Notes: generated from the sequence alone by a model not told the origin. 64,000 nucleotides of DNA from Streptomyces sp. NA04227 (GCF_013364195.1 NZ_CP054918.1:5507001-5571000), one strand, 5' to 3'; counted from the first letter of the stretch, positions 33,123 through 42,941 are shown. Translations and numbers: made by a program.

Positions 33123-34415
33123 GTGACCACGCCTGAGCCGCCAGGACCCCAGCAGCCCTGGCCGGGCGGGCCCGCGCAGCCCGGCCCGCAGGATCCGTAC
33201 GCGCCACCGGCGGGCGGCCACGTCCCGCCGGGCGGGTACCCGGGCGCGGGCGGGCCTTACGGGGGGCTGCCGTACGGCGCCCCGTACCAGCCCTGGCCCG
33301 GGTACGTGCCCTACTCCAAGCCGCCGGTGAACGGTCTGGCGATCGCTTCGCTGGTGCTCGGCCTGTTCTGCTGCGTGCCGGGTCTCGGGGTGGTCCTCGG
33401 CGCCATCGGCCTGTCCCAGATCAGCAAGAAGGGCGAGCGCGGCAAAGGTCTCGCGATCGCCGGAATCGTGACCTCGGCGCTCGGCATCGTGCTGTTCGCG
33501 CTCATGCTCATCGGCGGGGGCTGGAGCGACTTCAGGGAAGGGCTCGAGGACGACGGCCGCGACTCGGGCAAGAGCCGGGGCCCAGGCGAGGTCACGTTCA
33601 CGCTGGAGATCGGCGAGTGCTTCGAGTCGCAGAACGGCTCGCTCGAAGGACTGACCTACGACGTCGACCGCGTCTCCTGCGAGGACCCGCACGACGGCGA
33701 GATCTACGCCAACTTCCGTGTTCCCGGGGGCGTTTGGCCCGGTGAGAAGGAACTGAACAGCACCGCCGACAAGAAGTGCTACGCCCTGCGCGACAGTTAC
33801 GCCGCGGACACCTGGGCGCTGCCCGGCTACGCCGAGGTCTACTACTTCACGCCCACCGAGGAGAGTTGGGACTACGGCGACCGCGAGATCAGCTGCATGT
33901 TCGGCCACACCGAGTCCGGCCGTACGCTGAACCGCTCGCTGCGCAACGACCCGTCCGAGCTCGACAGCGACCAGCGGGCCTACCTCAAGGCGGCGAAGCT
34001 CACGGTGGACGCGCTGGAGAGCGCACCGCCCGGTGAGTACGTGGAGGACGACCTCGCGGCGCACAAACGCTGGGCGCAGCGCATGAGTTCGGCCCTGCGC
34101 GAGCAGGAGCGCGCGCTGTCGGCGCACACCTGGCCGACCAAGGCGGCCACCGCCGTCGCGGGCGAGATCCACGCGGTCTCGGCGGCCCGCAGGGAGTGGG
34201 TCAAGGCCGCGGCGGCCGGTGACGCGGACACCTTCTACCGGCACTACGAGGCCGCCGAGAACCTGCTCACCGACACCACCCGCATCCCGGCCCGCAAGGC
34301 GCTCGGCCTCGACATCTCGCCGCCCGAGGTGCCCGAGGACAAGCCGGAGGACCAGGAGGACGCCGGGAGTTCGGGCGGCTCCGGCGACTCGGGCGGCAGC
34401 GGCGCCGCGGTCTGA
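33123..34415 (+). CDS. DUF4190/septum-formation-type membrane protein
   Basis: I chose the GTG at 33123, with AGGAG nine bases upstream (430 residues). A Pro/Gly/Tyr-rich cytoplasmic N-terminus of about 70 residues leads to the DUF4190 pair of membrane helices (LAIASLVLGLFCCVPGLGVV and AIAGIVTSALGIVLFALML). An extracellular domain (VTFTLEIGECFES, CEDPHDGEIYANF) then matches the Cys-containing septum-formation family, followed by a helical region and a Gly-Ser-rich tail. Such proteins are abundant in actinomycetes. A role in envelope or septum biology is assumed from the family name only. Confidence 0.85.
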   Translation: MTTPEPPGPQQPWPGGPAQPGPQDPYAPPAGGHVPPGGYPGAGGPYGGLPYGAPYQPWPGYVPYSKPPVNGLAIASLVLGLFCCVPGLGVVLGAIGLSQISKKGERGKGLAIAGIVTSALGIVLFALMLIGGGWSDFREGLEDDGRDSGKSRGPGEVTFTLEIGECFESQNGSLEGLTYDVDRVSCEDPHDGEIYANFRVPGGVWPGEKELNSTADKKCYALRDSYAADTWALPGYAEVYYFTPTEESWDYGDREISCMFGHTESGRTLNRSLRNDPSELDSDQRAYLKAAKLTVDALESAPPGEYVEDDLAAHKRWAQRMSSALREQERALSAHTWPTKAATAVAGEIHAVSAARREWVKAAAAGDADTFYRHYEAAENLLTDTTRIPARKALGLDISPPEVPEDKPEDQEDAGSSGGSGDSGGSGAAV

Positions 34416-34680
34416 GCGTGCCGGGGGCCGGGAGCGGCTCTTCACCGCCGGTACGGATCACGTACGGCGGCCGGGGTGTGCGCGGACCCCGGGATGGATA
34501 CGTACACCTCGGCACGTGCCGCGGGCGCGGGCGACCGGTGGGTGAAGGGGCTCCTATACCTCCGCGAAGTCCCCGGGTAAAGCCAAGCCATCACTTCGAG
34601 TGATTAGCGGGCCTTGACTTGCGGTCAACAACCCACAGTTGCCAGGCTGTTGCCGTCTGTCAAACGGAGGGGAGTGACTT

Positions 34681-35433
34681 GTGACATTCGGTGGGCAGCC
34701 GGCGTATCTGCGCGTCGCGGGTGATCTGCGCAAGAAGATCGTCGACGGTTCGCTGCCGCCGCACACCCGGCTCCCCTCGCAGGCGAGGATCCGCGAGGAG
34801 TACGGCGTCTCGGACACGGTGGCCCTGGAGGCCCGCAAGGTCCTGATGGCCGAGGGCCTGGTGGAGGGCCGGTCGGGCTCGGGCACCTACGTACGCGAAC
34901 GCCCTGTGCCGCGCCGTATCGCCCGCTCCGGCTACCGGCCCGTGGGCGGCGCGACCTCCTTCCGCCAGGAGCAGGCCGAGGACGGCAGCTTCGGCAGCTG
35001 GGAGTCGCGCAGCGAACAGACCGTCGCGGACGCCGAGATCGCCGAGCGGCTCGGTATCGAGGCCGGTGAGCGCGTGATGCGCACCCACTACCTCTACCGG
35101 GAGTCGGGCGAGGCGATGATGCTGTCGACCTCCTGGGAACCCCTCTGCCTCACCGGCCGCACCCCCGTCATGCTGCCCGAGGAGGGGCCGCTCGGCGGGA
35201 TGGGTGTGGTCGAGCGGATGGCCGCCATCGACGTGATCGTCGACAACGTCACCGAAGAGGTCGGCGCCCGCCCCGGCCTCGCCGAGGAACTCCTCTCGCT
35301 CGGCGGCGTACCCGGCCATGTGGTGATCGTCATCCGGCGTACCTACTACGCCTCGGGCCGCGCCGTGGAGACCGCGGACGTGGTGGTCCCCGCCGACCGC
35401 TATCAGGTGGCTTACCACCTGCCCGTGCGCTGA
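34681..35433 (+). CDS. GntR-family regulator with UTRA domain (HutC subfamily)
   Basis: 250 residues, GTG start at 34681 preceded by GGAGGGGAG. The winged helix (YLRVAGDLRKKIVDGSLPPH, RIREEYGVSDTVALEARKVL, GSGTYVRER) is followed by a UTRA ligand-binding domain (ERLGIEAGERVMRTHYLYRE). HutC-type regulators bind sugars, amino acids or urocanate-like metabolites. No obvious target operon is adjacent. The AT-rich upstream 90 bp contain CTTGACTTGCGG, a possible -35 element. Confidence 0.92.
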   Translation: MTFGGQPAYLRVAGDLRKKIVDGSLPPHTRLPSQARIREEYGVSDTVALEARKVLMAEGLVEGRSGSGTYVRERPVPRRIARSGYRPVGGATSFRQEQAEDGSFGSWESRSEQTVADAEIAERLGIEAGERVMRTHYLYRESGEAMMLSTSWEPLCLTGRTPVMLPEEGPLGGMGVVERMAAIDVIVDNVTEEVGARPGLAEELLSLGGVPGHVVIVIRRTYYASGRAVETADVVVPADRYQVAYHLPVR

Positions 35434-36048
35434 GACGTTCCTGCGGTGCGCGCCGCGGGGCCGGCCGCTGACGCTGCTGCCGGTCCTGTCGCGGGGCCGC
35501 TGCGGGCGGTCGGCCCTGTCACGTGACCGCTGCGGGGCTGCCGGTCCTGCCCGGGTCCCGTTGCCGGTTCGGCCGCCGGATCGATCGCCGGTTCGCGTCA
35601 CGCGCGTGGGGCGCGCGTGATCGCGCGCGCCCATGTGCCGCCCGGATGAGCACCACCGCGCGCTCTCCCGGTGCATTTCCGGCCTGATCCGGTCAGGGTG
35701 GGGCCACTCCGTTCGTCCCCGCTCCCGTCCCTCCGGAGCCTTCCCTCAACTGCCCCTATTCCGGGGCGAGTTCCTGCGGCGTCCCAGCGTACGGGGCATG
35801 TGCCGCTGGCCGCGCACGGTTGTGGAACGGCTTGTTCCGCCTCCGTGTCCGCCCCTGCGGGGCGTGCGCCGAAATTCGCGCCTCATGAATACGCGCAGGT
35901 CAGAGCCCAAATCTGTCGCGAAGTGTATCTCTTCGTAAAAACACGTATCCGTACGGTGAAGGCCGCGCGTAGGCTCAGGCATATGCGGAAGGCGGTTTCC
36001 GCTGACGGCAGGCGCACATTGCCGCGCACGGGGGGAAGGGAAGGCGCG
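35434..36048. other. Gene-free region between GntR and the SPOR-like gene
   Basis: The 615 bp contain no recognisable gene. The first part holds GC-rich inverted repeats, such as GGGCGCGCG facing CGCGCGCCC around 35608-35632, a possible terminator for the GntR gene. Towards the 3' end, AT content rises, with CGAAG-N7-CTTCG (35919-35935) and TAGGCT (35970-35975), a typical Streptomyces -10 element that may drive the downstream small gene. Confidence 0.4.
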
Positions 36049-36240
36049 ATGAACGAAGGTACGGCCCATACGGCCACGCTCTCCTGGGCGGTGGTCCGGC
36101 AGGACGACAACGGCAACCGCTACCGGGTGGCACGCTACGCGACCAGGGCGGAGGCGCAGCGGGTCGCCGACCAGCTGGATGCCCGCGGCCACAAGCAGCT
36201 CTACTGGGTCGAGTCCACCAAGGCCCGCGGCGGGAGTTGA
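36049..36240 (+). CDS. Small SPOR-like protein
   Basis: 63 residues; ATG at 36049 preceded by GGGAAGGG. The core WAVVRQDDNGNRYRVARYAT, ending HKQLYWVES, is a short protein conserved in Streptomyces and often labelled SPOR-domain-like. The pattern of two beta-strands around a helix (RAEAQRVADQLD) resembles half a SPOR fold. There is no signal peptide or membrane segment, so classical peptidoglycan binding is doubtful. Function is unknown. Confidence 0.8.
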   Translation: MNEGTAHTATLSWAVVRQDDNGNRYRVARYATRAEAQRVADQLDARGHKQLYWVESTKARGGS

Positions 36241-36324
36241 GCCCGCCCGGCGGCCGGTAGGGTCCGGACCACCGGTGACATGGGTGACTGGTGCGGACTC
36301 GACGGGGAGCGGGGCGGGACCGGG

Positions 36325-36735
36325 GTGCCTGGGGCAAAGCTGATCGACACGGTGGCGTGGGTGCGCATCGAGGGCGGCCGCATCCTGTGCGCACGCCCCC
36401 GGGGCAAGGACGTCTTCTACATCCCCGGCGGCAAACGCGAGGGCACCGAGACCGATCTGCAGACGCTGCTGCGCGAGATCGAGGAGGAACTGACCGTCCT
36501 GCTCGACCCGGAGACCGTCTCCCATGTCGGTACGTACGAGGCGCGCGAACCCGGTGGCCCTCAGGGCGGACTGCTGGTGCGCATGAGCTGTTACACCGGC
36601 GCGTACCGGGGCGAGTTGGCGCCGAGCAGCGAGATCGACGAGATGGCCTGGTTCTCGTACGCGGACCGTGACCGGGTGCCCTTGGTCGACCAGTTGCTCT
36701 TCGACGACCTCAGGGCGGCCGGGCAACTGGACTGA
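36325..36735 (+). CDS. NUDIX hydrolase
   Basis: I prefer the GTG at 36325 (136 residues), preceded by purine-rich GGGAGCGGGGCGGG. An in-frame ATG at 36280 has no ribosome binding site and would add 15 residues. The NUDIX box is complete (G-x5-E-x7-R-E-x2-E-E): GGKREGTETDLQTLLREIEE, with the downstream leucine. It hydrolyses a nucleoside diphosphate linked to another group, substrate unknown. It is followed by the remnant of an oxidoreductase gene. Confidence 0.88.
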   Translation: MPGAKLIDTVAWVRIEGGRILCARPRGKDVFYIPGGKREGTETDLQTLLREIEEELTVLLDPETVSHVGTYEAREPGGPQGGLLVRMSCYTGAYRGELAPSSEIDEMAWFSYADRDRVPLVDQLLFDDLRAAGQLD

Positions 36736-36799
36736 GGGGCCCGGCGTTCGACGGGAATCTCCGTTGCCCCGGTGCGCGTCCGGGGCGGACGATCCGCGG

Positions 36800-37047
36800 A
36801 TGCGCTTCTCCGTGAACATCCCCAACTACGGCGACTTCGCCGATGCCAGGACCGTGGCCTCGCTCGCGGTCGCGGCCGAAGAGGCGGGCTGGGACGCCCT
36901 GTTCGTCTGGGACCACCTCTGCTCGGCCCGCTGGCCGAGGCAGGGGTCACCTGGTGGGACGAGCGGCGCCCGATGGACGACGCCGTCGACGAACTGGCAC
37001 CCGTCCTGCGCCGGGTGGAACAGGGGCCGCCGCGCCTCGGGCTGTGA
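36800..37047 (+). pseudogene. LLM-class flavin-dependent oxidoreductase, internally deleted
   Basis: The ATG at 36800 opens MRFSVNIPNYGDFADAR and continues to WDALFVWDHL at about 36920, the N-terminus of a luciferase-like monooxygenase. Thereafter that frame becomes meaningless. A different frame from about 36930 reads LAEAGVTWWDE and RRVEQGPPRLGL to a stop at 37047, the characteristic C-terminus of the same family. About 200 codons are missing and the two ends are out of frame. It is a deletion remnant, not a functional gene. Confidence 0.75.
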
Positions 37048-37532
37048 GGCGAGGGTGAGGGCGAGGGGTGGGCGCAGGGCAGGGGCGGGCGGACAACTCC
37101 GCGTGCGCGGGCGCGCACGTCAGGCGTGACGTACGCGCGGCCGCGCACTCCACGCGCGACGCGCACCCCGCGTGTGACGTGCACGCGGGGTGCGCGGCAC
37201 ACGCTGCGACTCCGTAGCCGAAGCCCGCGACGGGGGCCGAAATCCGTCCCCTCGCCCTTGCGTCGACGGCGCCCTGGGCCATGCCACCGCCCCGCCGCGG
37301 AAACCGGAGGCCCAGGCACCGTAAAACCGGGTGATTCGAGCAGGCCGTGCCTGGTTAAGAGACAGGCAGTGGGGGTTGGACGAAAGGCGTTCGGCCGCCC
37401 GTGCGGTCGGAAATGCGTCGAGACCGTGCTGTGATCGTGTACGCCGTGTTGCCGGGCGCCGCAGTGCTGGATACTTCGGGTTGCCGGTTCCGGTGGCGGG
37501 CCGGACGCGGTGAGCTGGAGGGGACGGTTCGC
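37048..37532. other. Region between the LLM remnant and the sensor phosphatase
   Basis: No gene recognised. The first half is a GC-rich series of repeats around GCGCGC and TGACGT, with the strong hairpin at 37161-37195. The second half, less GC-rich near 37320-37440, must contain the promoter of the phosphatase gene, which I could not pinpoint. Confidence 0.45.
37161..37195. terminator. Strong hairpin
   Basis: GCGCACCCCGCGTG and CACGCGGGGTGCGC pair as a perfect 14-bp stem over the loop TGACGTG. It could end transcription from the NUDIX gene side. Confidence 0.6.
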
Positions 37533-40262
37533 GTGAGCGAGACACCGGCGAGGGCCTCGGTCTCCGAGGGGCACTCGGGTGACGAGGCGATGTGGCACCA
37601 CACCACGTCCGGCTCGATGTACGAGTACATCCAGGTCGCCTCGTTCGCCATCGGCTCGGACGGACTCGTCGAGCAGTGGAGCAGCCGTGCCGAGGAACTG
37701 TTCGGCGTCCCGGCCGCCGACATCCTGGGCAAGGATCCCGTCAAGGAGTTCGTCCCGGAACATCTGCGCACCCGTGGTCACCGCAAGATGGCGGAGATCC
37801 TCGACGGCCGTGAGTGGACCGGCCTGGTGCCCTTCGAGACCCCGGGCGGCCGGGGCCGGATCGGCCGGGACGGCATCGCCGAGATCTATGTGATGCCCAC
37901 CGGCACCCCGCAGGGCGAGAAGGCCGCCATCTGCATCGTGGTCGACGTGCGCGCGCTGCGCCGTATCGAGAGCGACCTCGCCGCCTCGCAGGCGATCTTC
38001 GGTGAGTCCCCGTTCGGCTTTCTGCTCTTCGGTACGGATCTGCGGGTGCAGCGCACCAACGAGCGCCTGGCCGCCGCGTTCGGCGGCGGCCTGGAGAACC
38101 ACCGCGGCCGTACCGTCCACGACTACCTCCCGCAGAACGAGGCGGACCGGGTCACGGCCGTGGTCCAACGGGTCCTGGACACCGGTGAGTCCGTCACCGA
38201 CATGCAGATCGTCGGCACCGCGCCCGGCTCCCAGGAGCGCCGGCACTGGTCGGTCAACCTGTACCGGGTGCACAGCCCCACCGGGCGGCCGCTCGGGGTC
38301 GCCGGGCTCGGTATCGACGTCACCCGCCGGCACGCGGCCGCGCGCGAGGCCGCGCACGCCCGGCGCAATCTCGCGCTGCTCAACGAGGCGGGCGCGCGGA
38401 TCGGAAACTCGCTCGACCTGGAGACCACCGCCCGCGAACTGCTCGATGTGACGGTTCCCGGCTTCTGCGACGTCGCCACCGTCGACCTGTACCAGGGGCT
38501 GCTGCTCGGCGACGAGAACCCGCACGGGAGCAGTTCGCGCAGCAGGTCCAGCAGCTACAGCGCCGAGCTGCGCCGGGTCGGCTTCGCCAGCGCGGTGGCC
38601 GACGCCCCGTTCACCGCCGGGCCCGCGCCGATCTCGGTGGGCGCCGTGCACTGTTACGCACTCGACTCGCCGTACGCCGAGGCGCTGCGCACCGCACGGC
38701 CCAAGCTGCTGCCGGGCAAGAGCCCGGGGCTCGTGCAGTCGACGCTGATCGTGCCGATGGTCGCGCACGACACGGTGGTCGGGCTCGCGCAGTTCGCCCG
38801 TACCAAGGGCAGCGAGCCGTTCGGCGAACGCGACCGGGCCCTCGCGGTCGAACTCGCCGCGCGCGCCGCGGTCTGTATCGACAACGCCCGGCTCTACCGC
38901 CGCGAGCACGAGCGCGCGCTGATCCTCCAGCGCTCCCTGCTGCCGCCGGGCGACCCCGAGGCCGCGGGCCTGGACATCGCCTGCCGCTATCTGCCCGGCA
39001 ACGCCGCGAACGAGGTGGGCGGCGACTGGTTCGACGTCATAGAACTCCCCGGCCACCGCACCGCGCTGGTAGTGGGCGATGTGATGGGCCGCGGTCTGCG
39101 GGCCGCCGTCGCCATGGGTGAACTGCGCACCGCGGTACGGACGTTGGCCCAGCTCGACCTCGAACCCTCCGAGGTGCTCGCGGCCCTGGACGAGACCGCG
39201 CGGGGTCTGGGCACCCCGGTCACGCCCTCCGCCTCCGGCAAGGCCAGCCGCACCGTGCGCCGCGGCGCACGGCACCAGCAGGACGCCGACCACTCCGAGG
39301 TGTACCTGGCCACCTGCGTCTACGCGATCTACGACTCGGTGACCCGCCGCTGCACCTTCGCCAACGCCGGTCATCTGCCGCCCGTTCTGGTCGCGCCGGG
39401 CGAGCCGACGACCATGATCGACGTACCGCCGGGCATGCCGCTCGGGGTCGGCGGCGAGCCCTTCGAGGACATCGAGATCGAACTGCCCGAGGGCGCCGTG
39501 CTCGCGCTCTACACCGACGGTCTCGTGGAGTCCCGCGAGCACCACCTCGACGAGGGCCTGGACGCACTCGTGGCCGCTCTCGACCGGCCGGAGCCGCATG
39601 GCACGTCGCCCGGGGCGGAGTCCGGCGAGCAGGACGTGCCCGCCCAATTGCCGTACAGGCAAGGGGCGTTGCAGCGGCGCGCGGAGCAGGCCGAGGCCGC
39701 GGAGCCGGTCACCGCGGACGGGCCGGAGGCACCGCCGCGCTCCCTGGAGGACCTCTGCGACCACGTGCTGGAGAGCCTGAACACCCATCACGGCGAGGAC
39801 GACATCGCCCTGCTGATGGCCAGGGTGCAGGGGCTGCCCGCCGACGCGGTCGGGGACTGGGCGCTGCCGCGCGAGCCGGTCAGTGTGGGCAAGGCGCGCG
39901 AGTTCGCCCGTGCCCAGTTGGAGTCCTGGGGTCTGGAACCCCTCGTGGACACAACGGAGTTGCTGGTCAGCGAGCTGGTCACGAACGCCCTGCGCTACGG
40001 CGAGGGCGAGATCCGGCTGCGGCTGCTCCTGGAGCGCACCCTGGTCTGCGAGGTCTGGGACGCGGGTCTCGTCCAGCCGCGCCGCCGCCGCGCCCGCGAC
40101 ACCGACGAGGGCGGCCGAGGCCTGCAGTTGGTCGGTCTGCTGAGCGCCGGGTGGGGCTCGCGCAGGACCCATCGCGGCAAGACGGTCTGGTTCGAACTCA
40201 CCCTGCCGAAGAACGGCGGCGGCACTGCCGATCCGACGGAGGCACTGCTCAGTCTCTTCTGA
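37533..40262 (+). CDS. PAS-PAS-GAF-SpoIIE phosphatase-HATPase sensor protein
   Basis: The GTG at 37533 has GGAGGGG eight bases upstream (909 residues). Domains in order: PAS (about 40-150; FAIGSDGLVEQWSSRAEELFG), PAS/PAC (about 155-265), GAF (about 285-455), PP2C-type SpoIIE phosphatase (about 470-680; GGDWFDVI, VVGDVMGRGLRAA, YTDGLVESR) and an RsbW-like histidine-kinase ATPase (about 780-909; LLVSELVTNALRYGEG). This layout is a known Streptomyces class that controls anti-anti-sigma and sigma-factor partner switching. No membrane segment is seen. No anti-sigma antagonist gene is adjacent. The sensed signal is unknown. Confidence 0.93.
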   Translation: MSETPARASVSEGHSGDEAMWHHTTSGSMYEYIQVASFAIGSDGLVEQWSSRAEELFGVPAADILGKDPVKEFVPEHLRTRGHRKMAEILDGREWTGLVPFETPGGRGRIGRDGIAEIYVMPTGTPQGEKAAICIVVDVRALRRIESDLAASQAIFGESPFGFLLFGTDLRVQRTNERLAAAFGGGLENHRGRTVHDYLPQNEADRVTAVVQRVLDTGESVTDMQIVGTAPGSQERRHWSVNLYRVHSPTGRPLGVAGLGIDVTRRHAAAREAAHARRNLALLNEAGARIGNSLDLETTARELLDVTVPGFCDVATVDLYQGLLLGDENPHGSSSRSRSSSYSAELRRVGFASAVADAPFTAGPAPISVGAVHCYALDSPYAEALRTARPKLLPGKSPGLVQSTLIVPMVAHDTVVGLAQFARTKGSEPFGERDRALAVELAARAAVCIDNARLYRREHERALILQRSLLPPGDPEAAGLDIACRYLPGNAANEVGGDWFDVIELPGHRTALVVGDVMGRGLRAAVAMGELRTAVRTLAQLDLEPSEVLAALDETARGLGTPVTPSASGKASRTVRRGARHQQDADHSEVYLATCVYAIYDSVTRRCTFANAGHLPPVLVAPGEPTTMIDVPPGMPLGVGGEPFEDIEIELPEGAVLALYTDGLVESREHHLDEGLDALVAALDRPEPHGTSPGAESGEQDVPAQLPYRQGALQRRAEQAEAAEPVTADGPEAPPRSLEDLCDHVLESLNTHHGEDDIALLMARVQGLPADAVGDWALPREPVSVGKAREFARAQLESWGLEPLVDTTELLVSELVTNALRYGEGEIRLRLLLERTLVCEVWDAGLVQPRRRRARDTDEGGRGLQLVGLLSAGWGSRRTHRGKTVWFELTLPKNGGGTADPTEALLSLF

Positions 40263-40327
40263 GAGACGCCCCTCGCAACCGGTCAACTCCGCCGCCACCA
40301 ACGGCCGTTCACGTACTCTCCACACGC

Positions 40328-41386
40328 ATGGGGAGACTGAAGAGGTGGGGGGCCGCCTCGGTGCGGCTGTGGCGGCACCAGCGGATGAAGTGGCCCAAGC
40401 GGCTCTCGGCGGCGCTCGCGGTGGTGCTCGTGGTGCCGGTCCTCGCGGCGGGGTTCCTGCTGCGCATGAGCTACGCCGGAGAACCGGACGAGAGCGCCCG
40501 CACCCGTGGCCGTGACGCCTTCTGGCTCGGTCACGCCTGGGTGGACGGCCGCAAGAACGACCGCGATCTCAGGGCGCTGGCCGTCAAACTGCGGGGCAGC
40601 GGCATCCGCGATCTGTACGTGCACTCGGGACCGCTGGAGCACGACGGCACGCTGCCCAAGTCGACGTATTCCAGGGCGCGTTGGCTGATCGAGGGAGTCC
40701 ACCGGGAGATGCCGGGGATACGGGTCCAGGCCTGGCTCGGCGACAAGCTCGCCACCGAGACACCGGACGGCATGCACCTGGAGCGGCCCGGCACCCGTGC
40801 CGAGATCGTCGCCACCACCGAGGAGATACTCGACACGGGCTTCGACGGAGTGCACTTCGACCTCGAACCCCTGCACTCCGGCGACCGCCACTACCTCCAA
40901 CTGCTCGACGCACTGCACCGGTTGACCCGCGCCCGCGGCCTCCCCCTCTCGGTCGCCGCGCACCAGATCGACCCGCTGCCTGGCCTGCACCACGTCCCCG
41001 GCCTGCTCGCCAACCACCCCAAGTACTGGTCCCAGTCCTACTTCGCGCAGGTCGCCCGCCGCGTGGACCAGATCGCGGTGATGTCGTACGACACGGCGAT
41101 GCAGCTGGAGAGCCTTTACGGCGGCTATGTCGCCGAGCAGACCCGGCTCGCCCTGGAGGCCACCCCACAGGGCACCGACCTCCTGATGGGCGTGCCCTTC
41201 TTCGACAACGACACCTTCGGGCACCGGGGCTCCGCCGAGACCGTCGAGGCAGCGGTACGCGGCGCCCGCCTCGGGCTGACCCGAACCGATCTGGACCGGC
41301 GCCGGTTCGGGCTCGCGCTGTACGTGGACTTCGCGGAGCGGGAAGGGGACTGGCGGGAGTACTGGGAGGGGTGGGTGGGGGAGTAG
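40328..41386 (+). CDS. Membrane-anchored GH18/TIM-barrel-like protein
   Basis: 352 residues from the ATG at 40328. A basic N-terminus and a single membrane segment (LSAALAVVLVVPVLAAGFLL, about residues 27-46) place the rest outside the cell. FDGVHFDLEP matches the D-G-x-x-x-D-x-E catalytic strand of chitinase-like glycoside hydrolase family 18, and VDQIAVMSYD resembles the later M-x-Y-D motif of the same fold. It therefore may cleave or bind a polysaccharide such as chitin or peptidoglycan glycan. The match rests on these two motifs only. Confidence 0.65.
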   Translation: MGRLKRWGAASVRLWRHQRMKWPKRLSAALAVVLVVPVLAAGFLLRMSYAGEPDESARTRGRDAFWLGHAWVDGRKNDRDLRALAVKLRGSGIRDLYVHSGPLEHDGTLPKSTYSRARWLIEGVHREMPGIRVQAWLGDKLATETPDGMHLERPGTRAEIVATTEEILDTGFDGVHFDLEPLHSGDRHYLQLLDALHRLTRARGLPLSVAAHQIDPLPGLHHVPGLLANHPKYWSQSYFAQVARRVDQIAVMSYDTAMQLESLYGGYVAEQTRLALEATPQGTDLLMGVPFFDNDTFGHRGSAETVEAAVRGARLGLTRTDLDRRRFGLALYVDFAEREGDWREYWEGWVGE

Positions 41387-41393
41387 GCGCGGG

Positions 41394-42941
41394 TCAGGAC
41401 AGTTCGCGCAGCGCCGCGCCGAGCGCGGCCACTCCGTCGGCGATCACACCGGGCGGGGCGGCCGCGTAGCCGAGGACGAGGCCGGGCGGGCCGGGCAACT
41501 GCCGGTGCCAGGACAGGGGTTGGCACTTCACCCCGTGCGCGAGCGCGGCGGCGGCGAGGTCTGTGTCGGGAACGTCCGGGGCGTAGGTGACGGTGAGATG
41601 CAGCCCCGCGGCCGCACCGTGCACGGTCGCGCCCGGCAGGTGTTCGGCGAGGGCGTCGATCATCGCGTCCCGTCGGCGTGAGTGGCGTCCGCGCAGCAGC
41701 CTCAGATGCCGCTCCAGCTCACCGGTCTCGATCAGTCGCGCGAGCACCAGCTGCGGCAGCACCGAATTGCCCAGGTCCGTGAAGCGTTTGGCCTCGGTCA
41801 GCGCCTCGCGGTAGCGGGGCGGCGGAACCATCCAGCCGATCCGCAGCGCCGGTGCGAGCAGCTTGGACACGCTGCCCAGGTAGCAGACGTGATCGGCGAG
41901 CAAGGCGCGCAGCGCGGGCACCGGCGGCCGGTCGTAGCGGTGTTCGGCGTCGTAGTCGTCCTCCAGGATCAGTCCGCCGTCCCGAGCCCAGTCCAGCAAC
42001 GCGCGTCGGCGCTCGCCGCTGGTCACCACACCGGTGGGGAACTGATGTGCCGGGGTGAGCAGGACGGCGCGGGCGGCGGTGGCCCGTAGGGCGTCCACCC
42101 GTACTCCTTCGTCGTCGACCGCGACCGGCGGGGTGGCGAGGCCTCCGTTGCTCAGGTGCTGGCGGGTGCCGAGCGAGCCGGGGTCCTCCACGGCGACGCC
42201 GTCGATGCCATCGGCGCGCAGTGCCGGGTGCAGCAGCGTGAGCGCCTGCGCGGTACCGGCGACGATCATCACCTCGTCCGGCTCGACCCGCAGCCCGCGC
42301 GTGTGCCGCAACCAGCCCGCGACGGCGTGGCGCAGCTGTGGGGTGCCGCGGGGGTCTCCGTAGCCGAGGTCGTCGGCCGAAAGACCGGCCAGTACGGCCC
42401 GTTCGGCCCGCAGCCAGGCCGTACGGGGAAACGCGGCGAGGTCGGGTCGGCCGGGGGCGAAGTCGACGCGGGCAGGAGCGGCGCGCAGCGCGTCGAAGAC
42501 GTCGGCGCCCGGGGCCCCGGAGAAGAGTGTGCCCGGCCGGGACCGGTCCGCGGTGTCGGTGGGCCGAGGCGGTGCCCGGTGGGGCCGGGTGCCCTCGGGC
42601 GGTGTCGGCCCGAAGGGTGCGGCGACCACCACGGTGCCGCCACGTCGGCGCCCCTCGACGTGCCCCTCTTCGGTGAGCCGCCGGTAGGCCTCGATGACCA
42701 CACCGCGCGAGACCCGCAGTTCGACGGCGAGTACGCGGGTGGGCGGAAGTCTGCTGTTCACCCGCAGTCGGCCGTCGGCGATGGCCAGCCGCAACTGCCG
42801 GGCGAGCCAGTCCGCCTTGCCGCCCGTCGGCGCGCGGTCGGCATTCAGCTGCAGGAAGTCCGAGCCGGACGCCGAAGGCCCGCCGTCGCCCGTCGGCCTT
42901 TTCCTCTCGGCCCTCTCGGCCCTCTCGCTCACCGGGCCCAT
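41394..42941 (-). CDS. MocR/PdxR-type GntR regulator with aminotransferase domain
   Basis: 515 residues. The N-terminal GntR winged helix (LARQLRLAIADGRLRVNSRL, LRVSRGVVIEAYRRL) is joined by a linker to a fold-type I aminotransferase-like domain. This has the PLP-binding lysine in GSVSKLLAPALRIGW and LILEDDYDAEHRYD with the pyridine-contacting Asp. Such regulators sense PLP or PLP-amino-acid adducts and control vitamin B6, GABA or transport genes. It follows the LysE gene on the same strand by 63 bp, so both may be co-transcribed. Confidence 0.92.
   Translation of the reverse strand: MGPVSERAERAERKRPTGDGGPSASGSDFLQLNADRAPTGGKADWLARQLRLAIADGRLRVNSRLPPTRVLAVELRVSRGVVIEAYRRLTEEGHVEGRRRGGTVVVAAPFGPTPPEGTRPHRAPPRPTDTADRSRPGTLFSGAPGADVFDALRAAPARVDFAPGRPDLAAFPRTAWLRAERAVLAGLSADDLGYGDPRGTPQLRHAVAGWLRHTRGLRVEPDEVMIVAGTAQALTLLHPALRADGIDGVAVEDPGSLGTRQHLSNGGLATPPVAVDDEGVRVDALRATAARAVLLTPAHQFPTGVVTSGERRRALLDWARDGGLILEDDYDAEHRYDRPPVPALRALLADHVCYLGSVSKLLAPALRIGWMVPPPRYREALTEAKRFTDLGNSVLPQLVLARLIETGELERHLRLLRGRHSRRRDAMIDALAEHLPGATVHGAAAGLHLTVTYAPDVPDTDLAAAALAHGVKCQPLSWHRQLPGPPGLVLGYAAAPPGVIADGVAALGAALRELS

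Noticed and set aside
31003..33207. Long minus-strand open frame opposite the subtilase
   Set aside because: No homology pattern, and it lies opposite a complete, motif-verified protease gene.
36947..37282. Arg/Ala-rich minus-strand frames in the repeat region after the LLM remnant
   Set aside because: Low-complexity products of GC-rich repeats with no start signals.
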